Below are positions 32,634-41,684 of a stretch of DNA of 64,000 nt, in pieces. The stretch spans positions 160,554-224,553 of the forward strand of contig CALUXS010000002.1 in the NCBI GenBank assembly GCA_944324805.1. The letters run 5' to 3'. The position numbers were made by a program, and so were the translations under genes. Each line of letters opens with the position of its first letter. Positions within the stretch are counted from its first letter, which is position 1. Origin of the DNA: an uncultured Acholeplasmatales bacterium. GTDB lineage: Bacteria; Bacillota_I; Bacilli_A; Acholeplasmatales; Anaeroplasmataceae. The notes under the pieces are model-generated. The model did not search any database. It saw only the letters and a program-made list of their open reading frames with translations, and was not told where the DNA came from.

Positions 32634-32804
32634 CTAAATCTCCTTCATATAATATATTTTTCATTGTAATCATTATTTAAAAAAGTAATTAATATTGATA
32701 TATTGTACCTTCTTGTATAAGAATATAACATATATATATTTTAATCTTTCATAGTACTGTAAAGAATAGTAAAAAGAATGTAATTTTTTTTCTTTTTCTA
32801 TAAA

Positions 32805-33005
32805 ATGTTTTTTAATTTTAAAGTTTATGAGAGAAAGAAGAAAATCATTTCTCCTAATTCTAACCATAAAGGTAAATCTACATACAAAAGAAATGATCTT
32901 ACACTAATTTATTTAAATTTAAGAAAATCAGATTATGTCTTTAACAAGATAAAACCATTCTTTGATAGCGGTTATTATTTAAAAAAGAATATATGTGTCA
33001 TATAA
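32805..33005 (+). pseudogene. Gene remnant, copy B
   Basis: A 66-codon frame containing KVYERKKKIISPNSNHKGKS and TYKRNDLTLIYLNLRKSDYV, related to the fragment at 32193. No ribosome site, and the beginning is A+T-rich filler. It is probably the C-terminal end of a lost gene. Ends MCVI-like at a TAA (33003-33005). Confidence 0.35.
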
Positions 33006-33115
33006 ATATAACTACGAAAAAGTACAAAATAATTGTTTTTACTGAGTAGGCAATTATTTTGTACTTGTTTTGAATAATTATTTGCATAAAAATATATAAG
33101 ATAGGAAGATACTTT

Positions 33116-33991
33116 TTAATTGTTTTTTATATATTGCAGTAACTTTTTAGCAGCATTAGATATGTACTCATTATTGTAAGTAAGTGAAATATACCTTGGA
33201 TCTAACTTTTCTTCAATATTAATTATTTTTAATTCTTTATTTTTTAACTCATTTTTTATATACTGTTTAGAAACACAAATAATACCCATATTTTTTTTGC
33301 AAAATTCAATTAATAAATCTAAAGAAGCTAATTCAAATTTAGGTTTAAGTAATACATTATATTTTAATAGATTATTGTCTAGTGCTCTTCTTGAATGGCT
33401 CGATTCCTCAAGAAGCAAAATACGGTATTTTGTTAAGTCAGATAAGTGCTTGATATTAGAATCATCAAAATCATATGCACAAACAAAGACATCATCTAAC
33501 CTTAAACAGTTAATGTAAGATAAGGAACTGTTAATTATAGGTGTATGTATAAATGCAATATCTACTTCGTGAGCCTTCAGTAGATTTAAAGATTCGTTAG
33601 TAGTACAGTTTGTTACTCTGTATCTTATTTTGGGGTATTTTTTTTCAAATTCCTTTAGAATATCAATTAAATAATATTTACAAATGGTATCAGAAGCACC
33701 AATATTTAAAATACCAGCCTCAAGGGTTGATAAATCTTGTAATGTTTGATTTAGTAAATCAACTTGTCTAAAAATTGCTTTGCAATAAGAATAAATTTCT
33801 TTTCCTTCATTTGTTAGTTTTACTCCTTTATTTGTTCTTATAAATAAAGGGAAACCTATTTCATCTTCTAAGTTTTTTATGCTTTGACTTACTCCTGGTT
33901 GGGAAATATGTAGTTTGTTAGCTGCTTTAGAAACACTTTCAAATTCGGCTACTGTATAAAACATTTTTAATTGATTTAAATCATTTATCAT
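33116..33991 (-). CDS. LysR-family transcriptional regulator
   Basis: 291 residues. N-terminal winged helix typical of LysR: LKMFYTVAEFESVSKAANKLHISQPGVSQSIKNLEDEIGFPLFIRT (residues 7-52), then the linker and a periplasmic-binding-like effector domain (about 90-290). The in-frame ATG at 34000 is not needed: AAGGAG lies 8 nt before the ATG at 33991. It is divergent from the F420-ligase-family gene, the classical layout in which a LysR protein controls its neighbour. The effector is unknown; residues AGILNIGASDTICKYYL suit an anionic small ligand as in CysL/CbbR relatives, but this is a guess. Confidence 0.88.
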   Translation of the reverse strand: MINDLNQLKMFYTVAEFESVSKAANKLHISQPGVSQSIKNLEDEIGFPLFIRTNKGVKLTNEGKEIYSYCKAIFRQVDLLNQTLQDLSTLEAGILNIGASDTICKYYLIDILKEFEKKYPKIRYRVTNCTTNESLNLLKAHEVDIAFIHTPIINSSLSYINCLRLDDVFVCAYDFDDSNIKHLSDLTKYRILLLEESSHSRRALDNNLLKYNVLLKPKFELASLDLLIEFCKKNMGIICVSKQYIKNELKNKELKIINIEEKLDPRYISLTYNNEYISNAAKKLLQYIKNN

Positions 33992-34006
33992 TATAAGCAC
34001 TCCTTA

Positions 34007-34054
34007 TAGCAAATATAATAAATATATATTTTACTTATACCACATATTTTGCTA
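34007..34054. promoter_or_regulatory. Inverted repeat in the LysR divergent region
   Basis: TAGCAAATAT (34007-34016) and ATATTTTGCTA (34044-34054) face each other across 27 bp in the 87-bp divergent intergenic region. Candidate LysR binding arms; LysR proteins bind T-N11-A-type dyads. Confidence 0.4.
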
Positions 34055-34078
34055 AAATCAAGAAGGAAGTGATTAAAA

Positions 34079-35260
34079 ATGAAATATAGTGGAACAATAT
34101 CTCGTGGAGTTAGAACTCCAATAATTAAAAAAGGCGACGATTTAGCATCAATCGTTGTAGATTCAGTTTGCAAATGTGTAGAAGAGGCAAACTTAGAAAT
34201 TAATGATAAGGATGTAGTAGCAATAACAGAAGCAGTTGTTGGTATTTCTCAAGGAAATTATGCTACAGCTGATCAAATTGCAAAAGACGTAAAAAGTAAA
34301 TTTGGCGATGACACAGTAGGATTAATCTTCCCTATTATGAGTAGAAATAGATTTTCAATGCTTTTAAAGGGTATTTCTAGAGGTGTTAAAAAACTTATTA
34401 TTCAATTGTCTTATCCTGGAGATGAGGTTGGTAATAAATTGATTTCACCTGATTTATTATTTGATTCAGGTGTAAACCCATATTCTGATGTATTTACAGC
34501 AGAAGAATTTAAGAAAATATTCCCAAATACTGTTCATGAATTTACAGGCGTAGATTATATTGAATATTACAAGAACGCTTGTGAATGTGAGTGTGAAATT
34601 ATTTTAGCAAATGACCCAAAAGCAATTTTAAAATATACAGATAGTGTAATTGTTGCCTCAATTCATGAAAGAAAAAGAAATAAGAAAATACTATTGAAAA
34701 ATGGTGTAAAAAAGGTATATTGCTTAGATGAAATATTAACAGAAAGTGTTGATGGTTCAGGCTATAATGAAAAGTATGGATTATTAGGCTCAAATTTAGC
34801 TACTGATAATTCAGTAAAGCTTTTCCCAAGAAACTGTGAGGCATTAGTTCAAGATGTTCAAGCAAGATTGAAGAAAATTTTCAATAAAAATGTTGAAGTA
34901 ATGGTTTATGGTGATGGTGCATTTAAAGATCCTCAAGGTGGAATTTGGGAGTTAGCTGACCCTGTTGTATCTCCTGCATATACTAGTGGATTAATTGGAA
35001 CACCAAATGAGTTAAAGTTAAAATATATTTCTGATAATACATTAAAGGATTTATCAGGTGAGGAATTAAAAGAAGCAATGATTAAGCTTATTAAAGAAAA
35101 GGATAGTAACCTAGTTGGTAAAATGGAAACTCAAGGTACTACTCCTCGCCAACTAACTGATTTATTAGGAAGCTTATCTGATTTAACTTCTGGTTCAGGT
35201 GATAAGGGTACACCAGTAATTTTAATTCAAAATTATTTTTCAAATTATTCAAATCAATAA
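34079..35260 (+). CDS. Coenzyme F420-0:L-glutamate ligase-family protein
   Basis: 393 residues with the family pattern MKYSGTISRGVRTPIIKKGDDL, DKDVVAITEAVVGISQGNYAT, FPIMSRNRFSMLLKGISRGV, and MVYGDGAFKDPQGGIWELADP (about 277-297). CofE-type ligases add glutamate to F420, but this longer Bacillota branch occurs in organisms without F420, and no F420 gene is seen here. The true substrate is unknown. GAAGGAAGTGATT precedes the start. Divergent LysR regulator upstream, terminator at 35267. Complete. Confidence 0.8.
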   Translation: MKYSGTISRGVRTPIIKKGDDLASIVVDSVCKCVEEANLEINDKDVVAITEAVVGISQGNYATADQIAKDVKSKFGDDTVGLIFPIMSRNRFSMLLKGISRGVKKLIIQLSYPGDEVGNKLISPDLLFDSGVNPYSDVFTAEEFKKIFPNTVHEFTGVDYIEYYKNACECECEIILANDPKAILKYTDSVIVASIHERKRNKKILLKNGVKKVYCLDEILTESVDGSGYNEKYGLLGSNLATDNSVKLFPRNCEALVQDVQARLKKIFNKNVEVMVYGDGAFKDPQGGIWELADPVVSPAYTSGLIGTPNELKLKYISDNTLKDLSGEELKEAMIKLIKEKDSNLVGKMETQGTTPRQLTDLLGSLSDLTSGSGDKGTPVILIQNYFSNYSNQ

Positions 35261-35266
35261 TATATA

Positions 35267-35294
35267 AAAGTCATCCTATAAGATGACTTTTTTT
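35267..35294 (+). terminator. Intrinsic terminator
   Basis: AAAGTCATC and GATGACTTT form a 9-bp stem with a 6-nt loop, then a T run. Confidence 0.88.
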
Positions 35295-35391
35295 ATATTT
35301 AAAAAGAATTATTTATTGCAAAATAGAATAATTTTAGGCATAATATAATAGATAGTAGCGCTTAGAAATTAAATAATTAAGGAGGAATTAA

Positions 35392-36348
35392 ATGAAAAAA
35401 ATTTTTTTAGGAATCTTAATTGGTATATCTATATTTTTTACAATAGGTTGTTCTAAGGAAAAAGTAATAGATAATGGAAACCCTAGTGAACCAAATAATC
35501 CTTCTGAACCTGAAATTATAGAGGATGAATTTAAAATAAAATTAGAGGATAATGGGTTAAAAGCTTTGGAGAATGAATATGTTTTTTCTACTCTTGATGA
35601 TCAAAATAGTGATTTTTTCTACGATGCTATAATTGCCTTTGAAGTAAATAATGATTGGAAAAATTGCACTAGTATTTCTGAACCTATAATTGAGATTGAA
35701 GATGAAGCTATTTTGCCTAAAGAGGCTATTACTTTTAATCTTATAACAAATAGTGATATTGTAGGATCTTCAGGAAGCAATGAAATTGCTAGATTAGATT
35801 TTAAAATTAACCGTTCCTTACTTAAGGTTGGAGAAACTAAATTTAAGTTTACAACTAAGCCACAAAATGGTTCATCAACGATTTACAAAGAAACTACACT
35901 TTGTGTAAAAGTAATTATAAAGGAATATGGTTCAATTGTTGTTGATTCTTGTAAGGCAAGCTTCAAATTAGATATAGAAAATATAGAGGAATTGCTAGAA
36001 AAAAATGTTATTAATAATTTAAAAAGTATAGAATTTGCAATTAACGATTATAAAAATGAGGGAATATATGGTTCAAATGTAATTCTTAGATTTGTAGATA
36101 ATCTTAGTTTAGATAAATCACAATATGAATATGATGATTTAATTTTGGCAGCCAATTTAAATTATAAAGCATATGTTTTTATTACATATTATGATGAAAT
36201 AAGCATGCGAGATAAATATATAAATTTGAATGTAGAATTCATTAATTATGATAATTCAACTATAAAGTTAGATAACGAAAATAGTAGTTTTATGATTCTA
36301 AAGGATTCAAAAGAAAAAATTGATTTGAAATTAGCTCAAAATAATTAA
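35392..36348 (+). CDS. Lipoprotein of unknown function
   Basis: 318 residues. Signal peptide MKKIFLGILIGISIFFTIGC with Cys about 20 as the lipidation site, then a Ser/Pro/Asn linker (NPSEPNNPSEPEI) and a β-sandwich-like body with strands such as AIIAFEVNNDWKN and KFKFTTKPQNGSSTIYKET. Similar lipoproteins carry Ig-like domains. GGAGGAATTAA is the ribosome site. Stands alone between two terminators. No paralogue of the InlB-repeat lipoproteins. Confidence 0.75.
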   Translation: MKKIFLGILIGISIFFTIGCSKEKVIDNGNPSEPNNPSEPEIIEDEFKIKLEDNGLKALENEYVFSTLDDQNSDFFYDAIIAFEVNNDWKNCTSISEPIIEIEDEAILPKEAITFNLITNSDIVGSSGSNEIARLDFKINRSLLKVGETKFKFTTKPQNGSSTIYKETTLCVKVIIKEYGSIVVDSCKASFKLDIENIEELLEKNVINNLKSIEFAINDYKNEGIYGSNVILRFVDNLSLDKSQYEYDDLILAANLNYKAYVFITYYDEISMRDKYINLNVEFINYDNSTIKLDNENSSFMILKDSKEKIDLKLAQNN

Positions 36349-36349
36349 C

Positions 36350-36388
36350 AATAAAAAGCAAATGATTTATAATCTTTTGCTTTTTATT
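36350..36388 (+). terminator. Intrinsic terminator
   Basis: AATAAAAAGCAAA and TTTGCTTTTTATT form a perfect 13-bp stem. Confidence 0.85.
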
Positions 36389-36455
36389 ATGATAGATAAT
36401 TATAAGTATAAGTGTTAAAATATATTGTACTTTAAATTAAGAGGGAGGTATGCTC

Positions 36456-37496
36456 ATGAAAATTATTCATACAGCAGATTTACATATAGGTAGTCCATTA
36501 GCTTTTTTATCAGAAAATGATAGAAAAATTAGAAGGATAGAACTATTAGATTCTTTTAAAAGATTAGTTATGTATGCTAAAGAAAATGCAATTAAATATA
36601 TTTTACTTTCTGGTGACATTTTTGATAAAGACAAGGTTAATAAGGCTGATAAAGAGTATTTTTATCAAATAATTGAAGCTAATCCGGACCTTAATTTTTA
36701 TTATTTACGTGGTAATCATGATACAAATAGCGCTTTAGATAAAGATAATATTAAGAATTTATTTTTATTTAATAATGATTGGAAATATTATTATATAGAA
36801 GATGTGTGTATTAGTGGTATAGAAGTTTCAGAAAAAAATATAAATACAATTCATCAAACCTTAAATTTGAATAAAGAAAATTATAATATAATTATGTTAC
36901 ATGGCGATAGCAAGGAATTAATAATAAACAAATTTAAAAATAAATATATTGATTATATGGCTCTAGGTCACATTCATACATATAGTTCAAATGTTTTAGA
37001 TACAAGAGGAAATTATGTATATTCAGGTTGCCTTGAAGGAAGAGGATTTGATGAACTAGGAGAAAAGGGTTTTGTTATAATTGATACAAATGAAAAAAAA
37101 CATACATTCATCCCCTTTGCAACTAGAATAGTATATGAAAAAATAATTGATATAACAGAAACTAATTCTTTATATGACGCAATAGAAAAAATTGAAGAAG
37201 TAACAAATGAAGTTCCTGATAAGTCTTTACTAAAATTGATTATTAAAGGCACTGTAAAATATGATGCTACTGATATAGAAAGTAGGTTATTAGTTAGACT
37301 AAAATCAAGGTTCTTTTATTATGAGATTTGTAATAAAACTAAAAAACTTTTAAATTTAGATGAATATAAAAATGATATTTCTCTAAAAGGAGAAGTAATC
37401 AGAACAATCACTTCAAAAAATATAGCTGAAGAAGATAAAAACGATATTTTGAATTATTGTTTAAGACTATTAAATGGGGAGGATATAGAATTATGA
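36456..37496 (+). CDS. yhaO: YhaO-like DNA repair metallophosphatase
   Basis: 346 residues. Calcineurin-like nuclease motifs of the Mre11/SbcD type: HTADLHIGS (about 5-13), LLSGDIFDKD (about 48-57), YLRGNHDT (about 85-92), and MALGHIHTYS (about 168-177). It starts at the second Met: GAGGGAGGT sits 6 nt before the ATG at 36456. The next gene begins in its stop codon (ATGA), encoding the SMC-like partner. This pair resembles YhaO-YhaN of Bacillus rather than SbcD-SbcC, which is present separately at 51970. It probably cuts DNA ends together with YhaN. Confidence 0.82.
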   Translation: MKIIHTADLHIGSPLAFLSENDRKIRRIELLDSFKRLVMYAKENAIKYILLSGDIFDKDKVNKADKEYFYQIIEANPDLNFYYLRGNHDTNSALDKDNIKNLFLFNNDWKYYYIEDVCISGIEVSEKNINTIHQTLNLNKENYNIIMLHGDSKELIINKFKNKYIDYMALGHIHTYSSNVLDTRGNYVYSGCLEGRGFDELGEKGFVIIDTNEKKHTFIPFATRIVYEKIIDITETNSLYDAIEKIEEVTNEVPDKSLLKLIIKGTVKYDATDIESRLLVRLKSRFFYYEICNKTKKLLNLDEYKNDISLKGEVIRTITSKNIAEEDKNDILNYCLRLLNGEDIEL

Positions 37497-40330
37497 GATT
37501 GATATCATGCCACATTGAAAATTTTGGTGTATTAGAAAATAAAGATATTAATTTTAGTAAAGGATTAAATGCTTATTATAAAGAAAATGGAATCGGAAAA
37601 ACTACCTTAGCTGCATTTATTAAGGCCATGTTTTATGGATTTGATAATAAGGAAAATAAGGAATTTCCGGATCGCTTACATTATTATCCTTTTAAAGGAG
37701 GAAATGTAAATTATGGTGGTAATCTTATTTTTGAATTTAAAAATGAAATATATAGAATAGAAGCAAACTTTGATTCTAAAAGTGAAAAAAAGGATATTAT
37801 AGAAGTAAAAGATTCAAAGGGGAATTTAATTTTGCTTGATAAAAAGCCTGGTGAATACTTTTTTGGTATTGATTTAAAGTCTTTTACAAGAACAATTTAT
37901 GTGTCATCTAATGATTTATTAATCGAATCAACAGACTCAATAAATAAAAAGTTAGGAGGCTTTGTAAATGACATTGATGAAGCTAAATTAAACAAAAAAA
38001 TAGCTGATAGAATTAAAGAATTAGAAAGCACTAGAAAAAATTCATTAGGAATTATAGAAAAATATAATTTAGAAATAAATAGACTAGAAGGAAGAATTTT
38101 AGAAACTAATAAGCTAGCTGAAGCACTCCCTGATAAATATATAGAGTACGAAAAAATAGAAAAAGAAATTAAAAACTTAGAATCTAAAAAGTTTTTAGCT
38201 AAGGATCAAGAAATTTTAAAAACTAAATATGAAGCATATCAAAATATTGTTAAAGAGTTAGATAAAGCAAAAGAAGAAAAAGAAAAAATAGATATTCTTT
38301 ATCCTAAGGGATTACCTACACTAGAAGAACTAAATTTGTTAAAAGAATATAGTCAAGATGAAAACACTATTATATCTAAAATAAAAAACTTTGAATTAAC
38401 TGAAGAAGAATTAAATTCATATAATGACTTAGAAAGTATCTTTAAAAATAATCACTTAAATGAAAATGAGATAGTAACATTACGCGAAAAATTAGTAAAT
38501 AAAAATCAAGCCATTGAAATGAAGAAAAATAATATATTTTCTAGTGAAGAAAAATTAGAATTAGCTCAACTAAAAAATTTATTTAAAGACGATAGCTTAA
38601 ATGAAGAAAAAATTATCTTATTTGATGAAAAAGTACTAAATTACCTAGCAGAAAATAAAACTCTAGGAATATATGATGACTCTATCCCTACTAATATTAG
38701 TAGAATAAAAGATGTATTAAGTATTGGTATTCCAACTGAAAATAGACTTAATGAAATAAATGATAAGATAGAAAATTACATAGAAAATAAAGAAAAAATA
38801 GAAGTTTATAATAATGAAATATATAATTTGAATAACCATAAACCAATTGGTGCTTTAATTACTTTATCGATATTATCTTTATTAGCAATAATTACAGGTG
38901 TAGTGTTAACATTTTATTCTAGATTATTAGGGATATCTTTCATTAGTTTAGGTTTTATTATTCTATTGCTAGATTTAGTTTTATTAATTAAAGATAATAA
39001 TAAGATATTTAATCAAAAATCAAAGGAAGAAATTGTAAAACTTAAAGCGAATAATAATGCCATTGCTAGTGATTTGCGAGCATTTTTTGCTAATTATAGA
39101 ATGGCATCAGATAATTTTTCTACTAATTATGAAAAGCTAAAAGATGATATTAGTACTCTAACAGAATATGAAGAGAAAAGAACAAATAGTGCTAATAGCT
39201 ATGAAGCAAACTTAAGATTACTTGATGAAAAGAAAAATGAGATTATTTTGTTTTATAAGAAATATGATATTATAGCAAGTGATTTATCAAGATTGCCTAT
39301 CTTACTAAAAGATAAATTAAATAGATATAAAGAATTACTTGAAAAACAAGATAGAATTGAAAAACTTGAAGATAATGCAAAAAGAATAATTGAAGATGCT
39401 AATAAAACTATTATTTCGATACTAGATTCCCATCAAATATTTTTAGAAAAAGAATTAGATTCTACATCTATTAATAAATTAGAATCAGATTCAAAAAGAT
39501 ATCTGGCTTTAAAAGAAAAAAAGGAAAATTTTTCTATTGCATCAATTAATTTTGAAGAAAATACAAAAAAGATAAAACATGTGTTAGAAAAATATGATAT
39601 TAAAAAAGTAGAAGACTTTACGAAGCAATATGTAGACCTTAAGCAACATAAAGCTAATTATAGTAGATTAGAAAATCTATTAGTAGAGATTGAAAAAAGA
39701 TTAGATAAATATAGTGAATATAAAAATATAGATATAGAAAATGAAAGTAGCCTACTAAGTAATGAAGAAAATATAGAAGAAGATATAAGAATATCAAATC
39801 AAAACTTAGCATTAGTAGGAAAAGAAATAGAAGACATTGAAGAAAAATTATCTTCGATAGATGATTTAAATGAAGAAATTACTAAAATAAAGGAAAAACA
39901 AAATGATAGCAAAAATAAACTAAAAAAATTAAAGATTCTTCAAGAATGTTTTTTTGAAGCAGAAAATAATCTAAAAGAAAAATATATAGGTCCTATGGAA
40001 GCATCATTTATAAAATATGTAAATAAAATTAATTCAAAACTATCACTAAATGCTAAGCTTGATTATAATTTTAATCTTAAATATGATTTATATGGAAAAG
40101 AAAGAGAATATAAACATTTGTCCGAAGGCCAAAAAGCGTGTTTAGCTTTATGTATGAGATTTGCAATGATTGAAAATATGTATAAAGAAGAAAAATTATT
40201 TATAGTTTTAGATGATCCTTTTATTAACTTAGATGAAAAAAACCTTGAAAAATGCTTGAACGTATTAAATGATTTAGCATCAGAAATGCAAATTATATAT
40301 TTTTGTTGTCATAAGAGTAGAATAAGCTAA
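37493..40330 (+). CDS. yhaN: YhaN-like SMC-type ATPase
   Basis: 945 residues. Walker A region ENGIGKTTLAAFIKAMFYGF (about 31-50), long coiled coils, a central pair of hydrophobic helices (about 453-500) in place of the zinc hook, then coiled coil, signature LSEGQKACLALCMRFA (about 882-897) and Walker B LFIVLDDPFINLDE (about 904-917). The central membrane-like helices and lack of CxxC are typical for YhaN, not SbcC. The ATG overlaps the yhaO stop. It is probably a complex with YhaO that processes DNA ends near the membrane. A terminator follows. Confidence 0.82.
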   Translation: MRLISCHIENFGVLENKDINFSKGLNAYYKENGIGKTTLAAFIKAMFYGFDNKENKEFPDRLHYYPFKGGNVNYGGNLIFEFKNEIYRIEANFDSKSEKKDIIEVKDSKGNLILLDKKPGEYFFGIDLKSFTRTIYVSSNDLLIESTDSINKKLGGFVNDIDEAKLNKKIADRIKELESTRKNSLGIIEKYNLEINRLEGRILETNKLAEALPDKYIEYEKIEKEIKNLESKKFLAKDQEILKTKYEAYQNIVKELDKAKEEKEKIDILYPKGLPTLEELNLLKEYSQDENTIISKIKNFELTEEELNSYNDLESIFKNNHLNENEIVTLREKLVNKNQAIEMKKNNIFSSEEKLELAQLKNLFKDDSLNEEKIILFDEKVLNYLAENKTLGIYDDSIPTNISRIKDVLSIGIPTENRLNEINDKIENYIENKEKIEVYNNEIYNLNNHKPIGALITLSILSLLAIITGVVLTFYSRLLGISFISLGFIILLLDLVLLIKDNNKIFNQKSKEEIVKLKANNNAIASDLRAFFANYRMASDNFSTNYEKLKDDISTLTEYEEKRTNSANSYEANLRLLDEKKNEIILFYKKYDIIASDLSRLPILLKDKLNRYKELLEKQDRIEKLEDNAKRIIEDANKTIISILDSHQIFLEKELDSTSINKLESDSKRYLALKEKKENFSIASINFEENTKKIKHVLEKYDIKKVEDFTKQYVDLKQHKANYSRLENLLVEIEKRLDKYSEYKNIDIENESSLLSNEENIEEDIRISNQNLALVGKEIEDIEEKLSSIDDLNEEITKIKEKQNDSKNKLKKLKILQECFFEAENNLKEKYIGPMEASFIKYVNKINSKLSLNAKLDYNFNLKYDLYGKEREYKHLSEGQKACLALCMRFAMIENMYKEEKLFIVLDDPFINLDEKNLEKCLNVLNDLASEMQIIYFCCHKSRIS

Positions 40331-40336
40331 TTATTA

Positions 40337-40365
40337 AAAGACCATATGTTGTGGTCTTTTTCTTT
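40337..40365 (+). terminator. Intrinsic terminator
   Basis: AAAGACCA and TGGTCTTT stem followed by a T run. Confidence 0.85.
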
Positions 40366-40414
40366 TTCTAGTGGTATACTAAAACTATATTATTAATTTA
40401 TTTGAGGTTATAAG

Positions 40415-40846
40415 ATGAAATACATTTTTTTAGATATAGATGGCGTATTAAATGCCCCAGGTGATACAGATTTGATAGAAGGTGTAATCAGTAAAGAAAA
40501 ATATGCTTTACTAAAGCAAATTATGTTTAACACAAAAGCTAGAGTAATAATAATATCTTCAAGAAAAAAATACGAAGATGAAAGAAATACATTACTTAGA
40601 ATTTTAGATGATATTTATTATGATCTTTCTTTTATTTCATACGTAGATAACTTTAGATATCGAAAGGATGAAATAAAATGTTTTTTATCTCAAAATAGAT
40701 GTGATTCATTTGTTATATTAGATGATATAGATTCGAACTATACTATTGATGATAAGATTAGCAATAATTTTATTCTTATCAATGGAATTTTAGGATTAAC
40801 TTTAGAAGATGTAAGGAAAGCAATAAAAATTTTAAATAAAAAATAA
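40415..40846 (+). CDS. HAD-type hydrolase of the Swiss-army-knife RNA-repair subfamily
   Basis: 143 residues. FLDIDGVLN (residues 5-13) is the HAD motif I with both aspartates; IISSRKKYED is motif II-like, and FVILDDIDSNY gives motif IV acids. The small size without a cap and the ending ILINGILGLTLEDVRKAIKIL match the HAD_SAK_2 type known as phosphatase domains in RNA-repair proteins. Substrate unknown; stand-alone versions are common. Start after GAGGTTATAAG. A separate promoter follows for the next operon. Confidence 0.7.
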   Translation: MKYIFLDIDGVLNAPGDTDLIEGVISKEKYALLKQIMFNTKARVIIISSRKKYEDERNTLLRILDDIYYDLSFISYVDNFRYRKDEIKCFLSQNRCDSFVILDDIDSNYTIDDKISNNFILINGILGLTLEDVRKAIKILNKK

Positions 40847-40852
40847 TTTTTC

Positions 40853-40938
40853 TTGATTATTTTATAAATATGTTATATAATTAATCAGGTTAGCTTTAGC
40901 TAACTTATATTTTTGGAAAGGGGTTAGCTATAACTAAC
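40853..40938 (+). promoter_or_regulatory. Promoter with two GTTAGC-type palindromes (candidate metal-responsive operator)
   Basis: TTGATT (40853-40858), 17 bp, TATAAT (40876-40881). GTTAGCTTTAGCTAAC at 40889-40904 covers the expected transcription start. GTTAGCTATAACTAAC at 40923-40938 ends 1 bp before the ATG and separates it from the AAAGGGG site by about 16 nt. DtxR/IdeR/MntR-type repressors bind TTAGGTTAGCCTAACCTAA-like dyads, which these resemble, so iron or manganese control of the operon is a reasonable inference. Confidence 0.55.
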
Positions 40939-40939
40939 T

Positions 40940-41287
40940 ATGAAAAAATTATTGTACATTGTTATGATTATAATTATGCTTTTAACATTATTTGTACCAT
41001 TAACAGGAATACATATACATAAAGTAATGGGGACTTTTTTTCTATTGTTTTGCATTATTCATATTATTAAAACGAGGAGGAAGTTTACCTTATCTAAGTT
41101 TTACTTATTAATACTAGTGTTAGTAAGTTTCATAACAGGAGTTTTTGCCTACATATATGATTTAGAAATAATTAAATCTATCCATACTATTTTAGCAATC
41201 TTAATGATAGCATTCGTAGGGATACATATTTACATATACCATAGAAGAGTATTTAAAAAGAAAAAGGAGGATAAAAATGAAAATTAA
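40940..41287 (+). CDS. Small membrane protein with paired histidines, possibly heme-binding
   Basis: 115 residues, three to four TM helices (about 3-20, 26-45, 53-75 and 85-105). Histidines lie at helix ends: IHIHKVMG, CIIHIIK, SIHTILAI and GIHIYIYHRR, a pattern like the bis-His heme sites of DUF4405/cytochrome-b-type proteins. First gene of the operon containing DUF454 and CydDC-like genes, and directly behind the palindromes. It may handle heme or sense redox; this is inference. Overlaps the next gene by 11 bp. Confidence 0.6.
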   Translation: MKKLLYIVMIIIMLLTLFVPLTGIHIHKVMGTFFLLFCIIHIIKTRRKFTLSKFYLLILVLVSFITGVFAYIYDLEIIKSIHTILAILMIAFVGIHIYIYHRRVFKKKKEDKNEN

Positions 41288-41684
41288 AAGATTATTTTTT
41301 TGCATTTTAGGTTTTATATCATTAGGCTTAGGTTTTATAGGAATTTTTTTACCTATTTTGCCAACAGCACCATTTTTACTATTAACCTCATTTTTCTTTT
41401 CACGAGGGTCTAAGCGATTTGATGATTGGTTTCATCAAACTAAAGTATATAAGAAACATTTAGAAAATTTCTCTAAAAATAAAGTTATGACACTAAGGGG
41501 GGAAACAATATTATTGACCTTTGTTACCTTAATGCTTTTTATTGCGATGTGGAAGGTAAACAATATATATATGTCAATTACTTTGTTGATTCTTATTTTT
41601 GTTAAATATCTTTATTTTATTATGTGCATTAAGACAGTGTCAAAAGAAGAATATATAAGAATAAGAGGTGAAATGAATGCTTGA
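41277..41684 (+). CDS. DUF454 (YbaN-like) membrane protein
   Basis: 135 residues. The N-terminal LGFISLGLGFIGIFLPILPTAPFLLLTSFFFSRGSKRFDDWF is the DUF454 hallmark (GLIGIFLPLLPTTPF...). Two more hydrophobic spans follow at about 78-95 and 97-118. Function unknown; the family often lies beside heme or cytochrome-related transporters, as here. It starts inside the end of the previous gene with AAGGAGG upstream, and overlaps the CydD-like gene by 8 bp. Confidence 0.85.
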   Translation: MKIKRLFFCILGFISLGLGFIGIFLPILPTAPFLLLTSFFFSRGSKRFDDWFHQTKVYKKHLENFSKNKVMTLRGETILLTFVTLMLFIAMWKVNNIYMSITLLILIFVKYLYFIMCIKTVSKEEYIRIRGEMNA

